Shown: positions 1-8,275 of the stretch, piece after piece
Numbering within the stretch: the first letter of the stretch is position 1
How the letters are laid out: each line of letters starts with the position of its first letter
Assembly: GCA_002281535.1 (NCBI GenBank)
Contig: NCGD01000036.1
Coordinates: 1-40,384, forward strand
Direction of reading: 5' to 3'
Origin: Sphingomonas sp. 28-63-12
Lineage (GTDB): Bacteria > Pseudomonadota > Alphaproteobacteria > Sphingomonadales > Sphingomonadaceae
DNA length: 40,384 nt
Program-made: the position numbers and the translations under genes
The notes under the pieces: generated by a model
Told to the model about the DNA's origin: nothing
The model's database searches: none
Seen by the model: the letters and a program-made list of their open reading frames with translations, nothing else

Positions 1-50
1 ATGTCTCATGGTTCAGCAATGGGGTCGGTTCAGTTCGTTCGGGGGACGCG

Positions 51-211
51 GCGCTGATCCGCCGGGCCTGACGGGGGGTATTCTCCCCCAGTCAACGTCA
101 AGGCCCACAGGATTGGCGGCTCGCATGGTCTCCCGGGCTGGAGCTTCCGGCCGCTGACCATGTCAGGAGGTTGCCGGGGTGGTGCATTGGCGCCCCCCGG
201 CAGCCTCTTTT
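51..211 (+). ncRNA. Unidentified structured RNA candidate
   Basis: No convincing coding frame covers this stretch, but it can fold extensively. CCGCC (59-63), GGGCC (64-68), TGACG (69-73) and GGGGG (74-78) pair in nested order with CCCCC (85-89), CGTCA (96-100), GGCCC (102-106) and GGCGG (115-119). A second hairpin has the perfect arms CATGGTC (124-130) and GACCATG (156-162). A third is an intrinsic terminator (167-211). This suggests an independent small RNA or a 3' untranslated region of a gene left of the window; the 5' end cannot be fixed. I looked for the signatures of SRP RNA, RNase P RNA and tmRNA and did not find them; a 6S-like RNA cannot be excluded. Function unknown. Confidence 0.4.
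167..211 (+). terminator. Intrinsic terminator
   Basis: A 13-bp stem pairs 167-179 (GAGGTTGCCGGGG) with 195-207 (CCCCGGCAGCCTC), with one G-T wobble, and is followed directly by TTTT (208-211). The opposite strand has no T-run after the stem, so it acts on plus-strand transcription arriving from the left. Confidence 0.7.
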
Positions 212-490
212 CATGTCCGGCGTTGGCGCGCGGCGATTTTGGCGCGGGCGATACGGTCTTCGGGGCAGTCCCCCTTGCCACGGCGTGCTCCCGCGCTACG
301 CTCACCCCCGATCTGATTGATTCATGCTTTTCGGCCGGTTGGGCCGGGCGTGTCGACGTGCCGACGTTCGTTTCCGCCGGGAAAAGAACAGCAGCCCATC
401 GACAGGCGCGGGGCGAGCGGCCTTGGAAAGTTGCCATCACGCTACATGGCCATTGCCGGCCTGATCCGACCACCGCCAAAGGGGAATATA
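212..490 (+). other. Gene-free leader upstream of the amidase
   Basis: This 279-nt stretch lies between the terminator and the amidase start. The amidase frame stays open back to 317, but that upstream translation is arginine- and proline-rich with no resemblance to amidases, whereas the ATG at 491 opens a signal peptide. It probably holds the amidase promoter; I see no clear consensus boxes. Confidence 0.5.
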
Positions 491-2068
491 ATGCGCGCGA
501 TCACTGCCCTGCTTTTGATGACTGCCGCCGTGCCGGCTTTCGCCGAGACGGCGCCGAAGGTGGAGGAAGCCACGATTGCCGATCTGCAGTCGATGCTTGC
601 GACCGGCGCAGCGTCGAGCGAGACGATCACCGAGGCCTATCTGGCGCGGATTGCGGCAATGGACCGCACCGGGCCGGCGCTGCGCGCGGTGATCGCGACC
701 AATCCCGACGCCCTCGCTCAGGCAAAGGCGGCGGATGTGCGGCGCAAGGCGGGCAAGTCGCTTGGCCCACTCGACGGCGTGCCGGTGCTGATCAAGGACA
801 ATATCGAAACCAAAGATCCGATCGCGACAACGGCAGGCAGCCTGGCGCTGAAAGACAATGTCACCCTGCGCGATGCGCCGATGGTGGCGATGCTGCGCAA
901 AGGCGGTGCGGTCATTCTGGGGAAAACCAATCTGAGTGAATGGGCCAATATCCGCTCGAACAATTCGGTCAGCGGCTGGAGCGCGGTAGGCGGTCAGGTG
1001 AAGAACCCCTATGCGCTCGATCGCACGGCGTGTGGTTCGTCGAGCGGCACGGGCGCGGCGATTGCAGCCAGCTATGCTGCGGTTGGTATCGGTACGGAGA
1101 CCGACGGCTCGGTCGTTTGCCCATCGTCGATCAACGGCCTGGTCGGGCTGAAGCCGACCTTGGGGCTCGTCAGCCGCACGCGTGTCGTGCCGATCAGCCA
1201 TAGCCAGGATACACCGGGGCCGATGGCGCGCAGCGTGACCGACGCGGCGATCCTATTTTCGCAGATGATCGCCAGCGATCCCGCTGATCCGGCGACGCGC
1301 GACGCTGACCTGTTCAAGCGCGATTATGCTGCCGACCTGCCACGCGCGTCGCTGAGCGGCGTGCGGGTAGCGGTCTACCGGCCGGAGATGAATGCCGATC
1401 TCACCAAGGCGTTCGACGCCGCGCTGGCGGTGCTCAAAGCGCAGGGCGCGGTACTCGTCGATGTCGAAAAGCCCAAGTTGGAGGGAATCGGTGCCGCTGA
1501 ATTCGCGGTCCTCCTTACCGAACTCAAGGCCGACCTGAACAGCTATCTGGCGACCACGCCGGCGGCCGTGAAGACCCGGACGCTGGCTGAGGTGATCGCG
1601 TTCAACGAAACCAATGCCGCGACGGAAATGCCCTATTTCGGGCAGGAGACGTTTGTGGCGGCCGAAAAGACCAATGGGCTGGCCGATGCCGAATATCTTG
1701 GCGCGCGCGCCAAATCGCTGCGGTTGGCGGGCAAGGAAGGCATCGACGTGATGCTCGCCAAGGCCGGCGCGCAGATTCTGATCGAGCCAAGCTATGGCCC
1801 GGGCTGGCTGATCGAGCCGGTCTATGGCGACCAGTATAATGGGCCCTCGTCGAGCGAATTGCCGGCGATTTCGGGCTATCCCAACCTCACCGTGCCGATG
1901 GGGCTGGTGCGCGGGCTGCCGGTTGGCCTGTCGTTCATCGGCAAGGCGCATAGCGAGGCAGTGCTGCTGGGCGCAGGCTTCGTCTATGAACAGGCAAGCA
2001 AGGCGCGGGTGGCGCCCCGCTATCTGCCGACCGCTGATGTCGGGCCGGGAATGGACGGCGCCCGGTAA
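491..2068 (+). CDS. Amidase, amidase-signature family, exported
   Basis: Hydrolyses an amide bond (substrate unknown) by the Ser-cisSer-Lys mechanism of the amidase-signature family. The protein is 525 aa. The start at ATG 491 is chosen because GGGG lies about 6 nt upstream and the first 20 residues (MRAITALLLMTAAVPAFA) form a signal peptide ending in AFA, so the enzyme is likely periplasmic. The triad is visible: Lys102 in VLIKDN, Ser183 in the CGSSSG loop and nucleophile Ser207 in ETDGS. The Gly/Ser-rich signature spans about 180-225. The length is normal for bacterial members. It converges on the acetyltransferase gene 25 nt downstream. Family assignment is firm; a specific substrate cannot be read from sequence. 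Confidence 0.93.
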   Translation: MRAITALLLMTAAVPAFAETAPKVEEATIADLQSMLATGAASSETITEAYLARIAAMDRTGPALRAVIATNPDALAQAKAADVRRKAGKSLGPLDGVPVLIKDNIETKDPIATTAGSLALKDNVTLRDAPMVAMLRKGGAVILGKTNLSEWANIRSNNSVSGWSAVGGQVKNPYALDRTACGSSSGTGAAIAASYAAVGIGTETDGSVVCPSSINGLVGLKPTLGLVSRTRVVPISHSQDTPGPMARSVTDAAILFSQMIASDPADPATRDADLFKRDYAADLPRASLSGVRVAVYRPEMNADLTKAFDAALAVLKAQGAVLVDVEKPKLEGIGAAEFAVLLTELKADLNSYLATTPAAVKTRTLAEVIAFNETNAATEMPYFGQETFVAAEKTNGLADAEYLGARAKSLRLAGKEGIDVMLAKAGAQILIEPSYGPGWLIEPVYGDQYNGPSSSELPAISGYPNLTVPMGLVRGLPVGLSFIGKAHSEAVLLGAGFVYEQASKARVAPRYLPTADVGPGMDGAR

Positions 2069-2093
2069 AGGGACAGGCAGGCGTCGTCGGCGT

Positions 2094-2918
2094 CTATCCT
2101 GCCCGGGTGCGGGCCCAATTTTCAAGCCAACCGATCGCAAAGGCGAGCATCGGCCGGGCATCGACCAGCAGTGACGGTGCCCGGCCGATCAGGCCCTGAT
2201 GCCCGCCGCCACCGGCAACATAGGCGGTGACGATCCGTTCGATGTAATCATCCGGCATGCCGGCCATGATCGGCTCGCTGGTGTCGAACTCTTCGATGAA
2301 GCGCCAGGCCGTCCCGGTTTTGCTCGCGAAGGGTACTTCGTAGCGCAGTTTTTGCTTGGCCGGCAATGGCGCGAGATGATCAGCATGATGGACCAGGGTC
2401 ATGGTATCCCATGGCGCACCGGCCATCAGCACGCGCCCGCCAATTTCGACCAGCCGGGCGAGTGGCGTGCCTTCGCCAAAGCCGAAATCCTGGGGATGAT
2501 CGGCGGTGACCCAGTCGGCCAGCTTGCCGATCGCCGCTACTGACGCGCCCGGATTGGCGCTGCGCCGCGCGCCCGGTATCGTTCGGACGAATTCGGCGAT
2601 GATTCCGTTCATCCGGACGGCGCGCGAGGCCTGGGGATCGAACCCCGGCACATGATCGCGCCATTGCGGCAGGACGCGCCCGTCATCGTCGAGCAGATCG
2701 TCGTGGACGCTGTCCCAGCTGGTATAGACCATGATGGTCCCGTCCGCACCGACTACGTCAAGCAGCGCATGCGCCAGCGCGTCGGGGCCGTTGAGCAACG
2801 GGCCAACCCGGCGCATCGCGGCGTGCAGCATGACGGTATCGCCGGGCCGTATGCCGATGCGCCAAAGGTCTTCGCCAAGCGATGTGCGCGTGCGGTAATT
2901 GGGCAGATCGTCGTCCAT
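2094..2918 (-). CDS. AAC(3)-family N-acetyltransferase
   Basis: 274 aa, related to aminoglycoside 3-N-acetyltransferases, which transfer acetyl from acetyl-CoA to an amine. The N-terminal part has the family pattern GIRPGDTVMLHAAMRRVGP, followed by a segment about finding a suitable acyl acceptor (MNGIIAEFVRT, SANPGASVAAIG), a glycine-rich GGRVLMAGAP strand and MTLVHHADH. Such chromosomal homologues often do not confer resistance, so the natural substrate is unknown. The frame is open to 3050, but the ATG at 2918 has GGAG about 11 nt upstream and begins the conserved region; the longer N-terminus looks like leader. It is codirectional with the DUF2721 gene, 85 nt upstream. Confidence 0.88.
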   Translation of the reverse strand: MDDDLPNYRTRTSLGEDLWRIGIRPGDTVMLHAAMRRVGPLLNGPDALAHALLDVVGADGTIMVYTSWDSVHDDLLDDDGRVLPQWRDHVPGFDPQASRAVRMNGIIAEFVRTIPGARRSANPGASVAAIGKLADWVTADHPQDFGFGEGTPLARLVEIGGRVLMAGAPWDTMTLVHHADHLAPLPAKQKLRYEVPFASKTGTAWRFIEEFDTSEPIMAGMPDDYIERIVTAYVAGGGGHQGLIGRAPSLLVDARPMLAFAIGWLENWARTRAG

Positions 2919-3003
2919 CAGCCGAGCAGCTCCAGCGGGCCGATCGCTATTATGCCTGTAGCCTGCCGGAAACAAAGGGGTTTTCGGCGCGCACCGGTTG
3001 ACG

Positions 3004-3465
3004 CTAGCCGCGTTCGCGTTCGAGCAATTCGACGCGGACATGGGTTGCACGCAGCGACAGGCGGACCTCGATCATGAACATGACAAGCCCGGCGACGAGC
3101 AATGCCATTGCGAGGATGAAGATCAGCGCGACGATGGTGCCGATGTGCAGATTGGTGAGTTCGGCGATGAACAGCAGCGCGACCACGGTGCATATTGCGA
3201 CCGCGCTGGTGACGCACAGAAACAGCGCGGCATTGATCACCGACATGCGCCGGTCGAGCAGCCGCAATTCCCAGACATGGCGATCATGTTCGGGCCCGCT
3301 GCTGCGCGGATGGAGTTGTTCGAGCGTACGGGCACGATCGACCACGCGCGCCAGCCGCCCGGCGATCACGTTGAGGACCGCGCCAATCCCGGCAAGCAGG
3401 AAAACCGGCGCGACCGACAGCTGGATGGTCTGGGCGATTGTCGTTACGGCAGGAGAGAATTGCAT
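3004..3465 (-). CDS. DUF2721 family membrane protein
   Basis: 153 aa. Three hydrophobic segments are visible: about residues 10-35 (TIQLSVAPVFLLAGIGAVLN), 75-98 (INAALFLCVTSAVAICTVVA) and 105-132 (IGTIVALIFILAMALLVAGL). Between the first and second is a charged loop with the ARVVDRARTLE pattern and a LLDRRM motif that I associate with DUF2721. The C-terminus is charged and cytoplasmic-looking. Function is unknown for the family. It is divergent from the acetyltransferase gene at 3544 across a 78-nt gap that must hold both promoters, and lies upstream of the AAC(3)-like gene on the same strand. Confidence 0.85.
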   Translation of the reverse strand: MQFSPAVTTIAQTIQLSVAPVFLLAGIGAVLNVIAGRLARVVDRARTLEQLHPRSSGPEHDRHVWELRLLDRRMSVINAALFLCVTSAVAICTVVALLFIAELTNLHIGTIVALIFILAMALLVAGLVMFMIEVRLSLRATHVRVELLERERG

Positions 3466-3543
3466 GCGGTTGATCCCATCGGGCGGCGCGGCGACATCAA
3501 AGCGCCAACCATATCGTAACGCCTATGGCGGTAATTTCGCAGC

Positions 3544-4635
3544 ATGACCAAGCCGATGCTGCTCGCCGATTTTGTGCGCCTGCCGCCGACGATGACGGCG
3601 GTGGTCTGCGATGGCCTGTCGAGCAGGATCGATGCCGTCGCGACGGCTGCACCCGCCAGCCACCAATTCCTGCGCTATTCCTGGTTTGCCGCAGCACTCG
3701 CCGCTTATGGCGGCGCAGCGCAGACGATCGTGATCGAGGCGGATCGAGTGCCGGTGCTGGCGTTGCCGATGATCGCGATCGGGCCCCGCTGGGCGCGGCT
3801 GGCGGCAGTACCGGGCAGCTATTGGCCATTTCGCAGTTTCCCCGCCGATGGCGATGCCGAAGCACCGGCCTTTGACCTGCTGGCCGACACGCTTGCCGCG
3901 CGAGTCAATGCGATCAGGATCGGGCCTGTTTATGATGATGATCCGGCAGCGCAGGCGCTGATTGCGGCGGCCCGATCGCGCGGCTGGGCGGTGCTTGACC
4001 GATTTATTGCCGACAGCTTCCTGCTCGACATGGCCACGCAAGCGGCGAGCGGCTGGCCGCGCACTTCAACGCTGCGTAAAAACCGCTTCCACGAAAAACA
4101 TCTCGCCGACCATGGGATGCTGGCATGGGCGTTTCTCGATGGCGCGGCGCTGGCGGCGGGCGGCTTTGATTCGCTGGCTGCGGTGGAGGAAAAAAGCTGG
4201 ATCGCCGCGCGTACCGATGGCCGCGATGCCAAATTTACCGCCACCGGGCACGGCGCCTTTTGGCGCCACGCTGCGGGCGACCCGGTATTGTCGGGCATGC
4301 TCCACGCCGCCTTGCTGATTGTTGATGGGGCGCCGGCTGCTTTTTCGTTCGATATCAATGCCGGTGCGCTCAAATATGCGATTGCCAACAGCTATGATCC
4401 GGCCTTTGCCAAGCATTCGCCGGGCAAATTGCTTTATTATCGCAATCTGGTCGATGCGATGGCGCGTGGCACCACCCGGGTCGATTGGGGGGCGGGCGAC
4501 AGCGGCTATAAGAGCGTGATCGGTGCGGCCAAAGGGCCGGCGATCCGGGATTGGCTGCTGGTGCGGCCCGGCCTGCCGGCGATGCTTGGTGGGCTGCTCA
4601 AGAGGCGCTGGGCGCGCAGCGGGCAGCGCGGATGA
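3544..4635 (+). CDS. GNAT / FemAB-like N-acetyltransferase
   Basis: 363 aa, no signal peptide or TM segment. The C-terminal half carries the signature of the GNAT domain seen in FemAB-related (Acetyltransf_6-type) proteins: STLRKNRFHEKHLADHG near residue 178, a SGMLHAALLIVDGAPAAFSF strand pair near 250-275, then YAIANSYDPAFAKHSPGKLLYYRNLVD and RVDWGAGDSGYKSVIG near the end. In the family these catalyse acyl or aminoacyl transfer in cell-wall or exopolysaccharide metabolism; the acceptor here is unknown. The first ATG (3544) is used. It stands alone, divergent from the DUF2721 gene, with the fructokinase 155 nt downstream on the same strand. Confidence 0.85.
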   Translation: MTKPMLLADFVRLPPTMTAVVCDGLSSRIDAVATAAPASHQFLRYSWFAAALAAYGGAAQTIVIEADRVPVLALPMIAIGPRWARLAAVPGSYWPFRSFPADGDAEAPAFDLLADTLAARVNAIRIGPVYDDDPAAQALIAAARSRGWAVLDRFIADSFLLDMATQAASGWPRTSTLRKNRFHEKHLADHGMLAWAFLDGAALAAGGFDSLAAVEEKSWIAARTDGRDAKFTATGHGAFWRHAAGDPVLSGMLHAALLIVDGAPAAFSFDINAGALKYAIANSYDPAFAKHSPGKLLYYRNLVDAMARGTTRVDWGAGDSGYKSVIGAAKGPAIRDWLLVRPGLPAMLGGLLKRRWARSGQRG

Positions 4636-4790
4636 CGCGGCGGAGCGCGCGCTGCGTCTATCCACCCGTGGCGGTCTTGGTGGGGCGTTGACCGGGCAGT
4701 AATCCGGCCCGGCCACTCTTGCGGAACAGCCCGAAAAGTCGCTTTAAGCAATGTCATGTACTCTCCGCTTTGCCTCAGGTTAACCGCGTC

Positions 4791-5684
4791 ATGAACAGGC
4801 ATGGTGAGCTCCTCGCCGGGATCGAACTTGGCGGTACGAAATGCATCGCCGTGCTGGCTCGGGGCGAGACAATTCTCGCCAGACAAGCGTGGCCGACCGG
4901 CGCGCCGGTCGAGACGCTGGCAGCGGTGCTCGGCACGCTTGAAGGCTGGCGGGCGCAACAGGGATTTGTCGCAATCGGCATCGCTGCCTTTGGGCCGCTC
5001 GGGCTGGCACCGGGAATGGCGGGCTATGGGCATGTGCTGGAAACGACCAAGTCGGGCTGGAGCGGGTTCGATCTGCTCGGCGCGGTGCAGGCGCGATTCG
5101 ATCTGTCCACCGCGCTCGATACCGATGTGGCCGGCGCGGCACTGGCCGAGCAGCGCTGGGGTGGATCGGTCGGCTGCCGGGTCCACGCCTATGTCACGAT
5201 CGGGACGGGCGTCGGGGGCGGGATCATCGTCGACGGCCGGCCGGTGCACGGTTTTCTGCATCCCGAGATCGGCCATATGCGCGTGCCGCGCCGGGCGGGG
5301 GACGCCTTTCCCGGCATCTGTCGTTTCCATGGCGATTGCATCGAGGGGCTGGTCTCCGGGCCCGCACTCGAAGCGCGGACCGGAATGGCGGGGGCGGCCA
5401 TTCCCGCCGATCACCCGATCTGGGCCGATGTCGCGCAGGAACTGGGGGATTTCTTTGCCAATATGCTGACGAGCTTCGCGCCCGAACGGATCGCGCTGGG
5501 CGGGGGGGTGCTTCAGCAACGCCCCTATCTCCTGCCGGCAATCCGGGCAGTGGTGAAGGCGCGAATCGGCGGCTATCTGCCTGGCAAGGCCATCGCGCCC
5601 GAAGCGCGGATCGCGATGGCGGCGCTTGGTGCCGATGCAGGACCGCTCGGCGCGATTGCGCTGGCGGCGCTTGCGCTGGGGTAA
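4791..5684 (+). CDS. ROK family fructokinase
   Basis: 297 aa cytoplasmic sugar kinase, probably phosphorylating fructose with ATP. The phosphate-binding motif GIELGGTKCIAV is near residues 10-21, and a second glycine-rich ATP motif, TIGTGVGGGI, is near 140-150. The structural zinc site of ROK fructokinases is complete: a His in HPEIGHM (about 157-162), then Cys177, His180 and Cys183 in CRFHGDC, followed by EGLVSGPALEAR. The frame opens at 4719, but ATG 4791 (MNRHGELLAGIELGG) fits the family length and has AGG about 10 nt upstream. It converges on the patatin gene with only 4 nt between stops. Confidence 0.93.
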   Translation: MNRHGELLAGIELGGTKCIAVLARGETILARQAWPTGAPVETLAAVLGTLEGWRAQQGFVAIGIAAFGPLGLAPGMAGYGHVLETTKSGWSGFDLLGAVQARFDLSTALDTDVAGAALAEQRWGGSVGCRVHAYVTIGTGVGGGIIVDGRPVHGFLHPEIGHMRVPRRAGDAFPGICRFHGDCIEGLVSGPALEARTGMAGAAIPADHPIWADVAQELGDFFANMLTSFAPERIALGGGVLQQRPYLLPAIRAVVKARIGGYLPGKAIAPEARIAMAALGADAGPLGAIALAALALG

Positions 5685-5688
5685 GGGG

Positions 5689-6858
5689 TTATTGGCCTGA
5701 CTGTTGCCCCGGGACAGGCGCGACCGGATCGCCGGTGGGCGGATTCGGCGTCCAGTCATTGGCCTGCCCCTTGCTGAACCCAAAGGCATAGAGCCGGTTC
5801 ATATAGCGGGTATCGAACGGAGTATGCGGCGGCCCGATATCGAAACCCGATGTGATGTAGGTGAGGTGATAGCGTGCGCCGTAGCGCTTCGCCCAGAGAT
5901 AGGCGGTGGCGGTCTGTTCGCGCACCGCCGCTGCGGTCGCCAGGGTGAAGGCACGGCCGGCAATGGCGAGGATTCCGCCTTTGACGATCCGAAAGTCGCC
6001 ACCCAATTGCCCATTCACCAGCAGATAGAGATCGGACACGTCTGCGCCAATGCCGCTGGTGGTAATAACCCCGGGCGGCGCGACCAGCAGCGATCCTGCG
6101 GTCGCGCCGTCGACATGCGCCTCGCGGATCAGTTTGCCGCCCGATTGCGCATCGATGACGACCGGGGGAAACAGGGCCGGCACTGCGGATGACGCGAGCA
6201 GGACGCGCCGGAACAGCATATAGCGCCCCGGTGCCTGGCTTTCGGCGATCACGCCCATGTCCCAGACCACGCCGCGCTGCGCATCGAGATTGGCGGTGCC
6301 GACGAACAGTCGTCGACCGTGTTGATGTTCGACGGCAATTTCATCGATCACCTGATCGGTGACATAGGCGTTGAGCAGCTTCCACAGCGGCCCGGTGGTC
6401 GCGACGCTGGTCGACAGCAGCGCAGTGGGCGGGATGCGGACGTGATAAATGTCTTTCTGGCTGATCGTCGTATAGGCCGCCTTGACGCGATCGTCGTAGC
6501 GCGCGCCGAGAAAGGCGAAGGGCGCAAGCAGCGCGCCGGTGCTGACGCCAGTGACGACGGTGAATTCAGGCCGCTTGCCCGATCGACTCCAGCCATTCAG
6601 GAAGCCCGCGCCATAGGCCCCGTCATCCGATCCGCCCGACAGGGCGAGCATCGCCTCAGGCCGACCGGGCATCCGGGTCGGCCGGGCCCGGAGAAACGCT
6701 GCCGGATCATCTGCCCAGAACCGCGCGCCCGGAATGCCCGGGATGTCGGCAATCGATTGCTCGTGTTCGCTATAGTCGCGCTTCGGCAGCGTCGCGCAGC
6801 CGCTGGTGGTGACCAGCGCCAGCGCCAGCAGCGCGGTCATCCCGAAACGTCGCGTCAT
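5689..6858 (-). CDS. Patatin-like phospholipase lipoprotein
   Basis: 389 aa. The N-terminus is a lipoprotein signal with lipobox TTSGC (Cys21), so the mature protein is probably membrane anchored. The patatin fold is visible: a glycine-rich oxyanion region LALSGGSDDGAYGAG near 72-86, the nucleophile elbow GVSTG near 105 and the DGA box (HVDGATAG) near 248. Patatins are Ser-Asp dyad lipid acyl hydrolases. Its ATG overlaps the stop of the NodT gene (ATGA, 6855-6858), so it is the last gene of the efflux operon that starts at 13886. This coupling is unusual and suggests a role in lipid handling at the outer membrane or with the exported substrate (inference). Confidence 0.9.
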   Translation of the reverse strand: MTRRFGMTALLALALVTTSGCATLPKRDYSEHEQSIADIPGIPGARFWADDPAAFLRARPTRMPGRPEAMLALSGGSDDGAYGAGFLNGWSRSGKRPEFTVVTGVSTGALLAPFAFLGARYDDRVKAAYTTISQKDIYHVRIPPTALLSTSVATTGPLWKLLNAYVTDQVIDEIAVEHQHGRRLFVGTANLDAQRGVVWDMGVIAESQAPGRYMLFRRVLLASSAVPALFPPVVIDAQSGGKLIREAHVDGATAGSLLVAPPGVITTSGIGADVSDLYLLVNGQLGGDFRIVKGGILAIAGRAFTLATAAAVREQTATAYLWAKRYGARYHLTYITSGFDIGPPHTPFDTRYMNRLYAFGFSKGQANDWTPNPPTGDPVAPVPGQQSGQ

Positions 6859-8270
6859 TTGTCGGTCTCCGCCCAGGTGCCGCCAAGGGCCTTGGCGAGC
6901 GCAATATAGGCTTTCAGACTGTCCGTCTGCGCGATTAGCGCCTGTTGTTCAATGGCGAGCCGAGTCGATTGCGCTTCCAGCCAGGCGATTCGGTCATCCT
7001 CGCCGGCACGGAAACGACGTTCGGCCAGCGCGGCCGCAGTGCTGCTCTGGTCAAGCGCAGCGTTGCGGTCCAGCTGGGCGGTTCTGGCGGCAGCCAGGCG
7101 ATTGATCGCCGTCTCGCTATCGGCAAGCGCGGCCAGCACGGCCTTTTCGTAGCGGGCCGCCGCCGCATCGGCGCGGGCATCGGCGGCGCGAACCTGCGCG
7201 CGTATCCGCCCGAACGAGAAGATCGGCCAGCTGAAGCTCGGGCCAATTTGGAAGCGCGTGCTCGCGCCCGAACCAATGTTGCCGATCGTCCGCGATTGTT
7301 GGCCGAGGCTGCCGGTGAGCGAGATATGCGGGTAAAGATTGGCGGTTTCCGCACCGATATCGGCGGTCGCGGCGGCGAGGTCAGCATCGGCGGCTCGGAT
7401 GTCGGCGCGACGGCGGAGTAGATCGGAGCGAATGCCGGTCGCCACCAGCGCCGGTGCCTGGGGAAGCGATGCAGCGGGCGAGAGCTCGGCCAGCAACGCT
7501 TCGGGCGGTTTCCCGGTGAGGAGCGCGAGCCGATAGATCGCGCCCCGGATATCGGCTTCGATTCCGCTGATCGCGGCACGGGCGGTGTCAGCGCGCTGCC
7601 GGGCGCCTGCCAGGTCGCTGACCGATGCTTCGCCGGCTGTAGCGCGCTGTTCGACAAGGGATGCGATCGATTCGCGAACCGCGCTGTCTGCCCGGGCATT
7701 GGCGAGCCGGGCCTGGCTGGCGCGCAGATCGGTATAGCTGCGCGCGACTTCGGCGATGCTTTGCAGGCGGATATCGTCGATCCGGGCGGCAGCGGCAGCG
7801 GCCCGGGCACGCGACCCTTCGACCGCGCGGCGGGTGCCGCCCCACAGGTCGATCTCCCAGGAGGCATCGAAGCCGGCGTCGAACAGCGAAAATTGCCGGG
7901 TGAAGCCGGGAATCCGCGCGACCGGAATCTGGCCATTGCCGCTCAGCTGGTTCTCGCTGGCCGACGCAGTGGCGCGAATCTCGGGTGCGGCACGACCGGC
8001 GGCGGCGTCGCGATTGGCGCGGGCTTCGAGCAGCCGCGCCTGTGCCTCGCGAATGTCGAGATTTCCGGTAAGCGCCGAATCGACCAGCCGGTCGAGCATT
8101 GGATCGCCGAGCGCACGCCACCAGCTTTGATCGACCGCACCGGGGCGCGCGCCCGGTTCGACCCAGGGCGCGGTCGCGCCGGCGGTGGCGGGCGGGTGCT
8201 CATAGTTGGGGCCGACGGTGCAGCCGCCAAGAACGGTGAGCATCAGGATGAGGGGCGGGGCATATCGCAT
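6855..8270 (-). CDS. NodT-type outer-membrane efflux lipoprotein
   Basis: 471 aa TolC-like outer-membrane factor of the RND/NodT class. The N-terminus has a lipobox LGGC followed by TVGPNYEHP, the usual opening of this family. Two repeats of long amphipathic helices rich in Ala, Arg and Glu follow (about 60-260 and 270-465), with SGRAAPEIRATASASENQLS-like beta segments. The frame runs 9 nt further to a GTG at 8279 that overlaps the permease stop, but ATG 8270 has GGAG at 8 nt and is preferred. It gives the ABC pump upstream a route through the outer membrane, making a tripartite exporter. Confidence 0.92.
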   Translation of the reverse strand: MRYAPPLILMLTVLGGCTVGPNYEHPPATAGATAPWVEPGARPGAVDQSWWRALGDPMLDRLVDSALTGNLDIREAQARLLEARANRDAAAGRAAPEIRATASASENQLSGNGQIPVARIPGFTRQFSLFDAGFDASWEIDLWGGTRRAVEGSRARAAAAAARIDDIRLQSIAEVARSYTDLRASQARLANARADSAVRESIASLVEQRATAGEASVSDLAGARQRADTARAAISGIEADIRGAIYRLALLTGKPPEALLAELSPAASLPQAPALVATGIRSDLLRRRADIRAADADLAAATADIGAETANLYPHISLTGSLGQQSRTIGNIGSGASTRFQIGPSFSWPIFSFGRIRAQVRAADARADAAAARYEKAVLAALADSETAINRLAAARTAQLDRNAALDQSSTAAALAERRFRAGEDDRIAWLEAQSTRLAIEQQALIAQTDSLKAYIALAKALGGTWAETDK

Positions 8271-8275
8271 CGGCT

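Noticed and set aside
30-479. 149-aa frame on minus at the window start
   Set aside because: Covers the hairpin-rich region; low-complexity Arg/Pro translation and no start signal.
2073-2102. GGCAGG/CCTGCC arms between the amidase and AAC(3)-like stops
   Set aside because: Short arms with a wide loop and no T-run; likely chance at a convergent junction.
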